Origin: Prorocentrum cordatum
Lineage: Eukaryota; Sar; Dinophyceae; Prorocentrales; Prorocentraceae
Assembly: GCA_963575745.1 (NCBI GenBank)
Contig: CAUYUJ010019256.1
Span: 119,558 to 183,557 of the forward strand
DNA length: 64,000 bases
Direction of reading: 5' to 3'
Shown here: piece by piece, positions 32,910 through 43,087 of the stretch
Layout: every line of letters begins with the position of its first letter
Numbering within the stretch: the stretch's first letter is position 1
The notes under the pieces: model-generated
What the model saw: only the letters and a program-made list of their open reading frames with translations
Databases searched by the model: none
Told to the model about the DNA's origin: nothing
Program-made: the position numbers and the translations under genes

Positions 32910-33310
32910 CTTCTATCCACGTCGTTCTTTTACAACTCCCCCTCGTCGCACGACTAAACATGTTGGTAGGACGGGCTGGGCGATTCTCCTGAGGCTTCGG
33001 GAACCGTCTATGTATTTGGGAGCCCGGGACTTCAAACAGGTCCCCGGATGCAGGGTGGATGGTTTTCAACATGTGATTATGGTTTGATCGTTGCGCCCAT
33101 TCGCTTCAAACATTCCCAACCGCTTCACGGGTAGAGGAGGACAAATGTTCGAAATGTGGTTCTCGCCCCAGCATCGCGCACATATCGATTTCAAAGTTTC
33201 CAACACTTACACGGATGGTGGGCGGGTGGTGTTCTAACTTTCTTCTCGTGTTGGTGTCGCGCACATGCGGTCTTTAAGCTAAACAGTTGCACGAGTGGAG
33301 GTCAGTTGCT
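32910..33310 (-). repeat. 83-bp repeat and core edge, minus copy
   Basis: ATGTTGGTAGGACGGGCTGG followed by diverged reverse 83-bp units (TGTGGTTCTCGCC near 33158). Same family as 17.4 and 54-57 kb, more decayed. Confidence 0.6.
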
Positions 33311-33548
33311 TCTCAAAATAGTGTTCTCCGTTGAGATTGCATGTCATTCATGCCAGAGGTCATACTTCTGCGAATTTCCTGCAGGCAGAAAATCGAAGGC
33401 ATTTTTCAAAATGGATCCCCCGCCTGAGCGGCATTGCCGCAGGGCCCTCGTGCAGCGCAAAGGAATGCTTGCTGGGACTCGGGGCAGGAGGGTGCGTTTT
33501 TAGCGTCGCTGATGCATCCCGGGTTCACGCTGGCCCTCATCTTCTTCA
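33311..33548. other. Unassigned sequence
   Basis: Nothing recognised. Confidence 0.45.
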
Positions 33549-33767
33549 GGGGGGCCCCAAACGGTGCGGTGACCACACCGCGCGGTGAGCCCGTGGCAAC
33601 TCGGAGTCACCGCCCGGTTTTGGGGCTCGGGTCGCTCTCCGAGGACGCCTCGGGCCACCGTGGGCTCCGAGGTCCCAGGCCCATGCGGCGAGACGGACCG
33701 CGCGGTGGGGCCGATGGGGACCATGAGGTCACCACGCGGCCTGTCACCGCGCGGTTTGAGGGCCCCG
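33549..33767. mobile_element. GGCCCC-TIR short element, copy 2
   Basis: GGGGCCCCAAACGGTGCGGT at the left is mirrored by ACCGCGCGGTTTGAGGGCCC at the right. The interior GGCTCGGGTCGCTCTCCGAG matches copy 1 at 27.4 kb. Confidence 0.75.
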
Positions 33768-33797
33768 AGCTCCTCGCCCCACGCCCCCCTCCCCCTT

Positions 33798-33970
33798 CCT
33801 CGGAGGTGGATCGACCTCCTACCCCGACACGTCGATTGAGGAATCGGCCGTTTTCGGTTCGCGAGAGGGCGTCGCGGCCGTCGTTTTTGCGGGTCCAGGT
33901 CCGTCGGTTTGGGTCCCAGGCCGTCTTCACTGAGGGGAGGTCTACTGAAAGGAGGTTCGTCCACCGCCGG
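33798..33970. mobile_element. GACACGTCGATT element, copy 2
   Basis: GGTGGATCGACCTCCT at the left is mirrored by AGGAGGTTCGTCCACC at the right. The interior is close to copy 3 at 38002-38157. Confidence 0.8.
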
Positions 33971-34029
33971 CTTCCGCTCGTCGTCGCCACTGTCCGACGT
34001 GCGGGCGGCCAGGCCTCGACTCGCTCTGC

Positions 34030-34533
34030 TCCTGCCTCCTCTTCCCTCCCTCCTCCCTCCTCCCTCCCTCCTCCCTCCCTCCTCCTCCTCCTCCCTCCTC
34101 CTCCTCCCTCCCTCCTCCTCCTCCTCCTCCTCCTCCTCCTCCTCCTCCTCCTCCTCCTCCTCCTCCTCCTCCTCCTGCCTCTTCCCCTCTCCGCCCCCCT
34201 CCGCCGGCGCCGCGCCGCCGTCGCCGCCGCCTCGTGCGGCGTGGCCGGCTCGGCCTGCGGCCCAGGCCGCCGGAGCACCCCTCGCGAGGCCCGGAGGACC
34301 CCAGGGGGCCCAGAATGGTGCGAAAGGGGGAGGGGGAGGAGGAGGGAGGGGAGGAGGAGGAGGAGGAGGAGGAGGAGGAGGAGGGGAGGGAGGGGAGAGA
34401 GAGGAGGAGAGGAGGAAGGAGGAGGAGGAGGAGGAGGAGGAGAGGAGGAAGGAGGAGGGAGGAGGAGGAGGAGGAGGAGGGAGGGAGGGAGGAGGAGGAG
34501 GAGGAGGAGGAGGAGGAGGAGGAGGAGGAGGCT
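34030..34533. repeat. CCT tract and GGA tract as a giant inverted repeat
   Basis: CCT/CCCT repeats at 34030-34173 and GGA/GGGA repeats at 34325-34533 are mirror arms around a ~150-bp GC-rich spacer. Ser, Leu, Pro, Arg, Gly or Glu-rich frames of up to 470 codons on both strands are artefacts. Confidence 0.95.
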
Positions 34534-35157
34534 CTGGACACCTTGGGCCAGCACCACTTCTGGCAGCACCCGAACCGCCCCCCCTCGTCTGAGCCACGGG
34601 GCCGCCCGCGGCGGAGCGCCCGACCCGCACCCCGCTCGCGGGCCCAGAATCGGCGGCAGGGTGCCCCAGTCGACGTCAGCCGGCGGCGAAAACTCTCGAC
34701 CCGAATTTCGGAGGAGGCAGGGCGGAATGTTTGGAATTGCGTTCTGATTCGCCGAGGAGACGGTCAGCTTGGTGCGACGCTCACTAGCTACTGGCAGAAG
34801 CGCGCGGTATCTAGCAGCAGGGGCGCCGAGGTGTAAACGCTCCGCCCGCCCATACACAGGGAGGAAGCAGGGAGGAGGTGGAGGAGGAAGAAGAGGAGGA
34901 GATTGCACCAGCACTCCGAGCACGCAGCCGAGAAGACTCAGTGGACGGGCCAGGACGTCAGGTTCGAGATCGGGATCGAGGTTCTCTTTGTCGCAGCATG
35001 TTTCGTCGGGGGCCATGGGCTCGCGGGCTGCAACCTGACCATGATGAATGTGAGATTACCAGCCTTGTCAGGGCTACAACCAGGCCGCTTGCGTTCATGG
35101 GTGATTGGGACAGGACGTTAAATGAGAAGGGGCCTGCTGGTTAGGACGCATGCTTGA
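34534..35157. other. Unassigned sequence
   Basis: Short GGA tract near 34875-34905. No gene recognised. Confidence 0.45.
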
Positions 35158-35205
35158 AAAAGAAAATGGGCTACACGAGGGGACAGTCCTACAGGTGGGA
35201 GGCCC

Positions 35206-35415
35206 ATGGGTTACATGACGGTCTCGGCGGACCTGCAGGGCGCCGTGCGCCTGGAGTGGAGCTTGGACGGGCCCTGGGCAGCACCGCACTTCGGCGTGAA
35301 GGCGACAGTGGACGAGCAGGACCGCAAGTACCAGTACAGAATCCCCATCGCCATCGCGCACGTGAGCATCACGGCAGACATGCGAGGACCCGGCACAGTC
35401 AACCCGCACAGTTAG
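35206..35415 (+). CDS. Unrecognised 69-codon open frame
   Basis: Open from 35158; the first ATG is 35206 and the stop TAG 35413-35415. Composition is protein-like and not built from repeats: alternating hydrophobic and charged residues suggesting beta strands (RLEWSLDGPW, HFGVKATVDEQ, KYQYRIPIAIAHVSI). I cannot name a family. It may be one exon of a larger gene or a fossil. Neighbouring frames give no continuation I can defend. Confidence 0.3.
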   Translation: MGYMTVSADLQGAVRLEWSLDGPWAAPHFGVKATVDEQDRKYQYRIPIAIAHVSITADMRGPGTVNPHS

Positions 35416-36386
35416 GATGAGCATTTTTCCCAGGTTGATTTGGCATCCATCTTTCCCTTTCGGCCCATCCCTGGCCGCTTCCGCTGGATGCGCGCCGCCC
35501 GCAAAGTGTCGGCATGACCCTCCAAGGCCCTTGCAGCCTTGTCGCGCGTCCCTGCTATACGGGCTGAGTGTAGACATTGGGCGGCGCACGCGGACGCCAG
35601 GGTCTCACAAATTGCAACCTCCTGAACATGTTAAGGGCCAAGCTGAGCTTCAGTGAGCAGTACATGGAGCTCCCCATGGCCGCTGCACATCTCCCACCGG
35701 AAAGAGGCACCTCGGGCAGATCTCCAGGGGGTTGCGACACGACGTGGGCTGCATGTTGTGACCGAGGCAGTCCACGCTGTAGAGTCCAAGCCGCCTGGCT
35801 GGATGAAAGGGTCCGAAGGTCTAGCGAGATAGACGGCACTCGGCTCACCCCTCAAGGAAGTTTTTCCGGAAGGCCAGAGGGGCTTCGTGGTGGACAGGGC
35901 TTGGGCCAGCTCGCAGAAGCAAGCCCTGAACTGCCAGAAAGTCGAGGCCATTCCACAGGACGAGTGCAGCCAAGCCATCTTGCGCCAGATTGTCTCACGT
36001 GCTACGCCGTCTGCTGCCGCTGTCTCTCTGGAAGGGACGAGGGTGGAGTTTGGGAGGGTGGTGGGGGTGATCGACAAGAAGCTGAGCCAGGGCCATTCCA
36101 AAGGTTTTTTTTCCAGAAAAAACAGAAAAACCGAAAAATATTACAAACAAGAAAAACGCTAGTGTTCGGGAGTCTCCGAGCGGGGGCACGAGCGCCCCTC
36201 CGGCGGGTAAGGAAAATCCGAGGCGTGCTCAAGAGTTTGACAAGTGCGACAGGGTGATTCGCGAACCTTTGACAACTCGTGGAAGCGAGAGGGAGCTTCT
36301 GGATTAAGTTTTGGTGCCCGAAGGATCCTGGAGGTAGTCCCGAAGGGAGGCCCCAAGAAGAACCCAGGTGGCCCGAGTTTCGGCGC
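35416..36386. other. Unassigned sequence
   Basis: Several overlapping frames of 60-220 codons on both strands, none with a recognised motif. Confidence 0.45.
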
Positions 36387-36761
36387 ATGGCCCTAGAGGG
36401 TGCTGCTCAGGCCCAGCCTCTCACAGCTGAGAAACTAGGGGAAGGCTTTAAGGCTCTTCGCCACACAGAAGGCATGGGGTTAGACTGTCAGAATGCCAGG
36501 CGGTGGGCCCAGGTCCCAGGGGAGGGCCAGCAGCAGCTACTCCAGCTATTACAGCAGGTAGAATGCAAGCTTGAGTGGCCAGCGCAGGTAGAGGATAACG
36601 CAGTCCAGCTAAACTATACGCCGGCTGCCGCGGACAGATCCATCACCGTCGCGCAAGCCTTGCACAGAGCACGATCATGGCTGCGCAGAGGAGAGGACGG
36701 GGATCGCGCGGCGCGAGGGAGTTCTCCGCTTCGGGCAGCCCAGCTGAGACAGCGTAGATAA
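36387..36761 (+). pseudogene. LINE RT N-terminal fragment
   Basis: Fragment of a non-LTR retrotransposon RT covering the region before the catalytic palm. The frame carries PGEGQQQLLQLLQQVECKLE, then WPAQV, then DRSITVAQALHRARSWLRRG. It aligns in order with the 61.2 kb RT: PDEGIEQ, AQLTWPWQV, DRVIGLLTMLTRVWSLARE. The normally conserved RPI(G/A)L segment is degraded to RSITVA. No catalytic Asp motif follows. The frame opens further upstream (36279) and ends at 36761. Frame preserved, but domain truncated. Confidence 0.7.
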
Positions 36762-37947
36762 GAAGTAACCATCATCAAAGGTTTCCCGCGGTTGGAAATC
36801 GCGTGGGGGTTGGAAGAGTGTTGCGGCAGTTTGCAGCGAGTGGTGAGATATCTTATGCTTGCTGAAGTCGCGGAGTACCCCATGGCCCTTTGAGGCCATG
36901 CAGATCCACTGCCGTCCCCGAAGGCTTCGAGCTGAAGGGGGCTTGGGCAATGCTGTTATCCCGTTCAACGGGTTGCTAGCTGGATGCAATCAGTGAGTCG
37001 ATATCGCGCAAGTCTCCTAAACAAAATATGTCGCGCAAGTCTCCTTGAAGGAAATCTTCCATGACACGCAGGCTAAGCACAATCCGCTTCTATTGGACAC
37101 TTGGGTGTGCGACATGTCCTGGCGCTTTCTCGGGCACAGCAGGCTTGTCTGGGATCGATCCGCACAGGTGGCCTCGACCTACCGTGAGTGGCCTCGTTGT
37201 TTTTCGTAGAAGCACCGCTGTTGTCAACCCGCCTGGGCTAGGCGACTGCAGGGCAGCAGCCCTCAGGGCTAATGGCTAAAGGCATCCAACTGCAGACCTC
37301 GCGGAGAGTCAAGGACCTGGAGGGTTGACGCGTCGTCTAGCCGTCGGCCCGTGGGGATTCTAAAGACAAGACTCGCTGATGCTAGGCCGGAGCGCCATGA
37401 TTGCGCAGGCAGCCAAAGCCAACCTGCAAGCAGCTAGATTCGGCACATGCCACACGGGGTTTGGACGGGGCGGGACTGGCCCCAACCTCCCTTCGCAGGG
37501 CCCGAGCCCATGCGTCTGCGCCGACGGGGATCAGAAGAGAAGGAGGTTGCGCCGCGGTCGCCACATGCTTTCCAGCCTCGCCCAAGCAGGCCCCGCTCCT
37601 ACCTGGAGGGCCCCAGACTGTCCAGCCGAGTGGACGCGCCACCCGCCACAGCTGCCGACGCGCGCGGGCCGCCGCGCCGCCGCGGAGGAAACGCCGCGGG
37701 GAGAGATCTGCGTCGGGCCGGGTCCCCCTTTGGGGGGAGACGGCCCAGGGCGCCGCGGCGGCCGCCGCCGCCGACCTGCTGCACCTCGGCCGGGCTGCCC
37801 CTGGACCTCTGGGCCCCGGAGCAGCCGCGCGGGCGGAGAGGGGCCTTCGAGTCTCTGCTCGCGGGGGAGGCGCGGGTCGCCCGCTCGAGCCAGCCCCGCG
37901 CGGCGCCGTGCAGCTCCGGCCGGGGGCCCCTGCCAGCAAGCGCACCC
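36762..37947. other. Unassigned sequence
   Basis: Increasingly GC-rich rightward. No gene recognised. Ends in an 18-G homopolymer at 37948-37965. Confidence 0.5.
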
Positions 37948-37979
37948 GGGGGGGGGGGGGGGGGGCGGGGCAGGGGGGG

Positions 37980-38179
37980 GATCTGGCCGCGGCCCAGGGA
38001 CTCGGAGGTGGATAGACCTCCTACCCCGACACGTCGATTGAGGAATCGGCCGTTTTCGGTTCGCGAGAGGGCGTCGCGGCCGTCATTTTTGCAGGTCCAG
38101 GTCCGTCGGTTTCGGTCCCAGGCCGTTTTCAGCAAGGGGAAGTTTGCTAAAGGGGTGATCTGGCCGCGGCCCAGGGACA
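37980..38179. mobile_element. GACACGTCGATT element, copy 3, with flanking direct repeat
   Basis: The element at 38002-38157 matches 33798-33970 closely (GACACGTCGATTGAGGAATC, GGTCCAGGTCCGTCGGTTT). Its sides carry the 22-bp direct repeat GATCTGGCCGCGGCCCAGGG+AC at 37980-38001 and 38158-38179. Confidence 0.85.
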
Positions 38180-38839
38180 CCGCCGCAGACTCAAGAGCCG
38201 CAGGGCACATGACAAGGCGGCCGTGCCCCAGACGGTCTCCACGGGGCCCCGCGGCCCAATCCCCGTCGCCCTGGGCAGGAGGGCAGGGGATAGGAGGAGA
38301 GACCGCTGGGCAGGGACGGGCCGGGACCCCAGGCCCAGGACTCGGCCTCGCTCCTCCAGGCTGCAGGCGAGGCCATCAGCGAAGTCGCCAGCCGTGGTAG
38401 CCCTGGTGCCAGCCTCGCCTCGCACGCCGCTGCCGCCGCTGCTGTTATCACTGCTTCCGCGGATGGTTTCGACCACACGGTGGACATCGTTGCCCGGGAG
38501 GCTAAACCGCCGTGCCAACCTGGCGGGGGGCCCGAGGACCCGGTGTTTGGAGGTCCCGGGCCGCTTGACCCCCCTCCCCGCTCGAGACCCCAGCCTGGGC
38601 CCTTTGCGGGGCCCCAGGGGAGTTCCACCAACATTCGGACTGCCCCCAAGAATGCGGACACCCCAGGGGGCCCACCTCGCACTTCTGGAAGGGGCCAGGG
38701 AGGGGATCGGGGTTGCCCGAGTGTTCTTGCTCGAAGTCTGACCCCCGTGCCCTGGGCCCCCGGAGACTGCTCGCGCAGCAGTGGCTGACGCACGCCCAGC
38801 GTTTCCGAGCCCCCTGCAGCCTGCCCCCCCCTTCTTGCA
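38180..38839. other. Unassigned, possibly decayed coding sequence
   Basis: From about 38354 one plus frame reads smoothly (GEAISEVASRG ... VITASADGFDHTVDIVAREA) before turning Pro/Gly-rich. It might be a remnant of a mobile-element protein. No family identified. Confidence 0.3.
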
Positions 38840-38842
38840 GGA

Positions 38843-38873
<31 letters not shown>

Positions 38874-39236
38874 GAGGAGGGGAGGAGGAGGAGGAGGAGG
38901 AGGAGGAGAGGAGGAGGAGGAGGAGGAGGAGGAGGAGAGGAGGAGGAGGAGGAGGGAGGAGGAGGAGGAGGAGGAGGAGGAGGAGGGAGGAGGAGGAGGA
39001 GGAGGAGGAGGAGGGGAGGAGGAGGAGGAGGAGGAGTGGAGGAGGAGAGGAGGAGGAGGAGGGAGAGGAGGAGAGGAGGAGGAGGAGGAGGAAGGAGGAG
39101 GAGGAGGAGGAGGAGGAGGAGGAGGGGGAGGAGGAGGAGGAGGAGGAGGAGGAGGAGGAGGAGGAGGAGGAGGGAGGAGGAGGGAGGAGGAGCGGAGGAG
39201 GAGGAGGAGGTGGAGGAGGAGGAGGAGGTGGAGGGG
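38840..39236. repeat. GGA microsatellite, ~400 bp
   Basis: Near-pure GGA with GGGA interruptions, among the longest single tracts here. All frames across it are artefacts. Confidence 0.97.
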
Positions 39237-39325
39237 GGCTCGGGAGGCGCATGCTCCGCCGAGCCGCGCCTTCGCCGCTGCGCCCGGGGTGGCCCGAGAT
39301 TCTGGCCCTGTTGCGCGGGGTAGAA

Positions 39326-39486
39326 TTAAGTCGGGCCTGTCCCTCTACAGGGGGAACATTCAAAAATAGGCCAAAAATAATATGGGGACGATTATTTTTA
39401 GCATTTTGTGACCATTTGGGAGCAGTTTGCTGGTATGTTTTATGTTTCGTCGAAAATCCCCCTGTAGGGGGACAGGCCCGACTTAA
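39326..39486. mobile_element. TTAA-type MITE, copy D
   Basis: Best preserved copy: TTAA at 39326-39329 and 39483-39486, a 153-bp body, and arms GTCGGGCCTGTCCCTCTACA and its mirror. The arms pair over about 30 bp. It lies between a GGA tract and an RNase H fragment. Confidence 0.95.
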
Positions 39487-39689
39487 GGGTAGAAGGGCCC
39501 CCCCCGTGGCTTCAAGCAGACGCCGCCACGCGCGGGGCGCTCCACGGGGCCACTGAGGTCCCGAGACGCGCGGGAGGCGACCTCGCCAGTGGCGTGGAGG
39601 GCGCCTGCGTTGCGGCACCTGTCTGGGGAGGCCCCAGGCCCAAGCATAGTACTGCTCGGCATGTTGGGCGTGGGTTTTGGAAGCTAGCC

Positions 39690-40014
39690 CATGGCCGCTC
39701 TGCCAGGCTGGCCAGAGTCAAGTCGCACGCGCTCCCAGAGAGTCAAGTCCGCCCAGGAGTGTCCCAGACTCACTGGTTGGCGAACGGAGCGGCAGACAAG
39801 GGAGCGGAGAAGTATGCCCGCGAGTCCCGGGTTCCGCCAGAGGATTTTGCCCGCCTCATCGAGGCGGACCGTCGCGTTTTGCAGGTCCAGGAACACTTGC
39901 TGGCCGTTGCGCTGGACGTGGCCGCAAAGGCCCGCGCCCTCTACGGCCCTTCGAAAAGGGCCGCGGGAATCGCCCACGGGAAAGCTCGGAGGCGGGAGGA
40001 GGCGGGGGCGGTGG
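39690..40014 (+). pseudogene. LINE RNase H C-terminal fragment
   Basis: The reading frame 39594-40187 contains VKSHA followed by WLANGAADKGAEKYA, the arrangement at the C-terminus of RNase H domains, where an Asn-x-x-Ala-Asp segment supplies the last catalytic Asp. The 64-kb element has the equivalent GNTVADALAG. A helical Gln/Leu/Ala-rich stretch follows. The earlier Asp and Glu motifs are missing, so it is a truncated remnant. The (GGA)n, MITE and GC-rich sequence to its left hold no further domain. Confidence 0.6.
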
Positions 40015-40442
40015 AGGAGGCCCTCCAAGCCACCGCTCATCCGCCCGTCCGTTACTTTCTCGGGTGGCGTTGTCAGGGCCAGGGCCGAGAAAGGGCGGGT
40101 GGTAGAGTGGTCTGGGGGGAATGTTCTGGAATGCGTGAGTCCCTGCACCCATCATTCCGCATTCGGACCACGAGTGGCGCTGTCTAGTGTGAGTATTGAG
40201 GGAGTTGCGGGCCCCGTTCCAAGCAACGTAAGGGCCCTGTTAAAAGTGCAGGAGCCGACCAAGCCTAGCGTTCCCAGATCTCGAGGGGAGTCGGAGGCTC
40301 GTACCACCCAAGGCTTGGGCAGCGGGCCGTTTCTCGCCAGGTTACAAATCCTGGCCGGAGAGTGCTCACTGATTCTGTTGAATCGCCAAATCGTTTCGCT
40401 CGCCGCGCCTGGCTCGAGGAGCTCGCGGTGAATTCCCAAAGA
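40015..40442. other. Unassigned sequence
   Basis: No motif recognised; may be the decayed 3' part of the retroelement. Confidence 0.4.
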
Positions 40443-40534
40443 AAGGAGGAGGAAAGGAGGAGGAGGAGGAGGAGGAGGAGGAGGAGGAGGAGGAGGAGGG
40501 GGAGAGGAGGAGAAGGAGGAGGAGGAGGAGGAGG
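40443..40534. repeat. GGA microsatellite
   Basis: GGA run. A shorter one lies at 40696-40722. Confidence 0.95.
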
Positions 40535-40946
40535 CGAAACCCGAGGCCTTCGGTGACTGTTGTGGTCAAGCGGGTCCATTGCGTTGAATGGCACTTTTTG
40601 TGGCGGAGGTGGCCCGGAGCAAGACAGGAAGCGCCACCCCCTTTTGCGCAAGCGTGTTGGCAGGACCATGCTGGCGCGCAGGCTGCGCTGACGAGGAGGA
40701 GGAGGAGGAGGAGGAGGAGGAGGGAGGAAAGAAGAAGGGACTAGTTATTGCGACCGCACTTCGCCGGGCCGCGTCGCCCCCTTCCGAGCGCGCGCGGGCC
40801 GGGCGCGCGCGCGCGGGCCGCCGCGTCACCACCCACCGGGCCCGTACGCCGGAGGCGGCGCGGGCGGGCGCCCCGTCTGCTGGCGCCCGTCGCCCGTCGG
40901 CCTCGCCAACCCTCGGCCTCCCCCGGCCTCGCCACCCTCGGCCTCC
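40535..40946. other. GC-rich unassigned sequence
   Basis: GCGCGC-rich, no gene seen. Confidence 0.5.
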
Positions 40947-41025
40947 TCCGCCTCCTCCTCCTCCTCTTCCTCCTCCTCCTCCTCCTCCTCCTCCTCCTCC
41001 TCCTCCTCCTCTTCCTCCTCCTCCT
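40947..41025. repeat. CCT microsatellite bordering LINE
   Basis: CCT run that stops where the RT homology starts (about 41029). Confidence 0.95.
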
Positions 41026-41028
41026 AGA

Positions 41029-42160
41029 TGTCACGTGGAGCGTCTTCGAGTCCGGCGTTGCCCCGCCCACGCTCAACGATTCGATTTTTGCGCTCATCCC
41101 GAAGGGCGAGGAAGAAACCGACCACTTCTGCTGCACACGTGAAGCAGGAAACTTGCGCCCGATCTCTCGGAATAACACCAATTGCAAGCTCTTCGCGAGA
41201 GTTCTCAACCTCCAACTCAGATTTCATGTGGAAGAACATGCTCATCATGATCAACAAGGATTCATTCGCGGACGCAACTTTTGCAACAACATCCTGATGA
41301 TGGACGCCAAAGGCCGCATGGCAGGATGGAATGCGGACGCTTCTCTTGACAAGCCTGTCCTGTTTTTCTTCGACATCGCTGCTGTTTTCGCCTCTCTGGG
41401 GAGGCAATGGCTCTTCCAGGCCTTCAATCAGTTCCAATTCGAGATGGGCTTTGTCAACGCGATCGCTGCTCTGTATGACCAGGCTATGGGCTTCACTATT
41501 CTCAATGTCCAATACTACTTTGTTTGCCCCTTGGCATCTGGAGTAGCCCAAGGCTGCCCATTGTCTGGCACCACCTGGGCCATCGTGATGGATGTCATCA
41601 TCAGGGCTGTCAATGTTGTGATCCCCAACCCAACGACGGCAAGATGGGCGCCTGTGCCGGTGATCTTGGTCTTTACCTTCAACGCATCGCCCTCATGGCT
41701 CCGTTGGTTGATGTTTTTTCAAGCTGCGGTACTCGACAATCTACATCTCAATGTCAAGAAATGTGTTATCATACCCCTGTGGGCGAAGCTCACCAACACG
41801 ATCCGCGACGACGTTATCGCTTTCCGGCAAGGCCACCTTCCCGACTGGGTCCCTTTCAAGATTGAGGCCGAGGGGCTGTATCTTGGGGTGCATGTGGGCC
41901 CTGATGCGGACAACGATCTACAATGGGCGGTTTCTGGATCCAAGTGGTGGCAGAGAGTGGTGCAGCTCCCACGGACGCCAATGCGAGGCTCTATCAGACG
42001 TCGGCGATCTCCGTCCTCGGCTATCTGGCGCATTTCTTTGATCTTCCTCCACAGCTCAGGCGAAAAGAAGCCCATGCAGTTCACAAAGTTCATCGTATGC
42101 CTCCCAGCACTTTTCGCTTCAAAGATGTCCACCCGCTCATCAACTGGATGCCTGGTATAG
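41029..42160 (+). pseudogene. LINE reverse transcriptase, damaged active site
   Basis: In the main frame: FALIPKGEE, NLRPIS (41149-41166), QQGFIRGRNF, motif A LFFFDIAAVFASL with the Asp at 41372-41374, and motif B ASGVAQGCPLS (QGCP at 41551-41562). Near 41635 the homology moves to the next frame, where motif C reads GACAGDLGL: the usual Ala-Asp-Asp is Ala-Gly-Asp at 41656-41664. It returns to the first frame near 41730 (LHLNVKKCVIIPL, GLYLGVHVG), then shifts again near 41965. The lost Asp alone should abolish activity. The Arg/Ala/Leu-rich reading upstream of 41029 is not part of the protein. Confidence 0.85.
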
Positions 42161-42945
42161 CGCCGCGCTCCCTGCTCTCTTACTCGCTAGGTACTCAATG
42201 GCGTGCTGCTCATGTCACCCTCAACCTGGTGCAGCCCCTGTTCCAGAAGTTCTTCGAGATCGCCCAAGCTGCTTGTGGACTTTCTGCGTTCGCGACGAGC
42301 AAATGGCCCCCTGTTTTCTGGAAGGAGCCGCTGGCGATTGTCCAGCGCCTCAATGGGATGATGCATGGCCGTTCCGCCCAAGTTCCAGCTCATCGCCACC
42401 ATGATCCGCTTCGCGCTTTGGCCATTGCTCACCGAGCCATACGTGACGCCCTCGAGACTGGTTCCAAACCCAAGCCGCAGCGAGTATTCATCACAGCCCT
42501 GACCTCCCACTGGATGGAGGACGATTTCGATGTCACCATCGCCAAGCGGCTCACGGCCTGGTATGGGGCTGCTGCCGTCCCACATGACCTGAAGGTGCGT
42601 TGGACCTCCCTCATAAGCTTATCGGTGACGGTGGCTCCTTCGTGGCGGTGGATCACTCTGCGGACTCTTGCGGGTGGCTGGCACACGAGCTCTCGGATGC
42701 ACGTCACACCTGAGGTGGATCAGTGCCGTCTCGGATGCCACCAGCAGCCAGACGCGATCGCCCACTACCTGGTATGCGATCAGCTCCAACATCTAGTGCG
42801 TCTGCCGCGTACCTTCTCGCAGGCCACTGTCCTGGAGCGCCTGGGGTTGGGGTGCCACTATCCCGAGCACGGGGAACACTCGCTGTCGATGACTATCCAG
42901 CGCCTCGTCCTCTCGTACCACACGCACCTCGAGGTCAGGGCGTGA
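41923..42945 (+). pseudogene. LINE RT C-terminal region with Cys/His motif
   Basis: Continues the RT in another frame: ANARLYQTSAISVLGYLAHF, FRFKDVHPLINWMPG, a long helical thumb/connector region, and CRLGCHQQPDAIAHYLVC near 42724-42777, a C-x3-C-x7-H-x3-C arrangement like the zinc-finger motif after RT in many LINEs. It ends at TGA 42943-42945. No RNase H follows, unlike the 58-64 kb element, so this is a different LINE lineage or lost that part. Confidence 0.75.
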
Positions 42946-43087
42946 ACGACTAAACCTACAAGCACCATCTGGGCGCGCGCCTGGCCGCCCTCGACCGGCT
43001 CAACATCACGAAGTAGCCCTCTGAGGCATAGGCCCCCCACCGCCGCGGCCCGCTGCCGCGTCGTCACAGGAGCCCGCCCTCAGGCTA

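Larger units (their letters stand above)
41029..42945 (+). mobile_element. 5'-truncated LINE retrotransposon (RT and C-terminal region)
   Basis: A non-LTR element that has lost ORF1 and endonuclease. It runs from the edge of a CCT tract, through RT fingers and palm, to a terminal Cys/His motif and a TGA at 42943-42945. A ~140-bp 3' segment separates it from the next CCT tract at 43088. At least three frame changes make it non-functional. Confidence 0.85.

Noticed and set aside
33434-35016. Frames of 375-470 codons on both strands, rich in Ser, Leu, Arg or Glu
   Set aside because: They span two TIR elements and the CCT/GGA inverted repeat. Composition follows the triplet phase.
38191-39618. 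475-codon minus-strand frame, Ser/Pro/Leu-rich
   Set aside because: Shadow of the 400-bp GGA tract and MITE copy D.
40748-41028. N-terminal extension of the LINE RT
   Set aside because: The reading is Arg/Ala then poly-Leu from a CCT tract. Homology starts only at about 41029.
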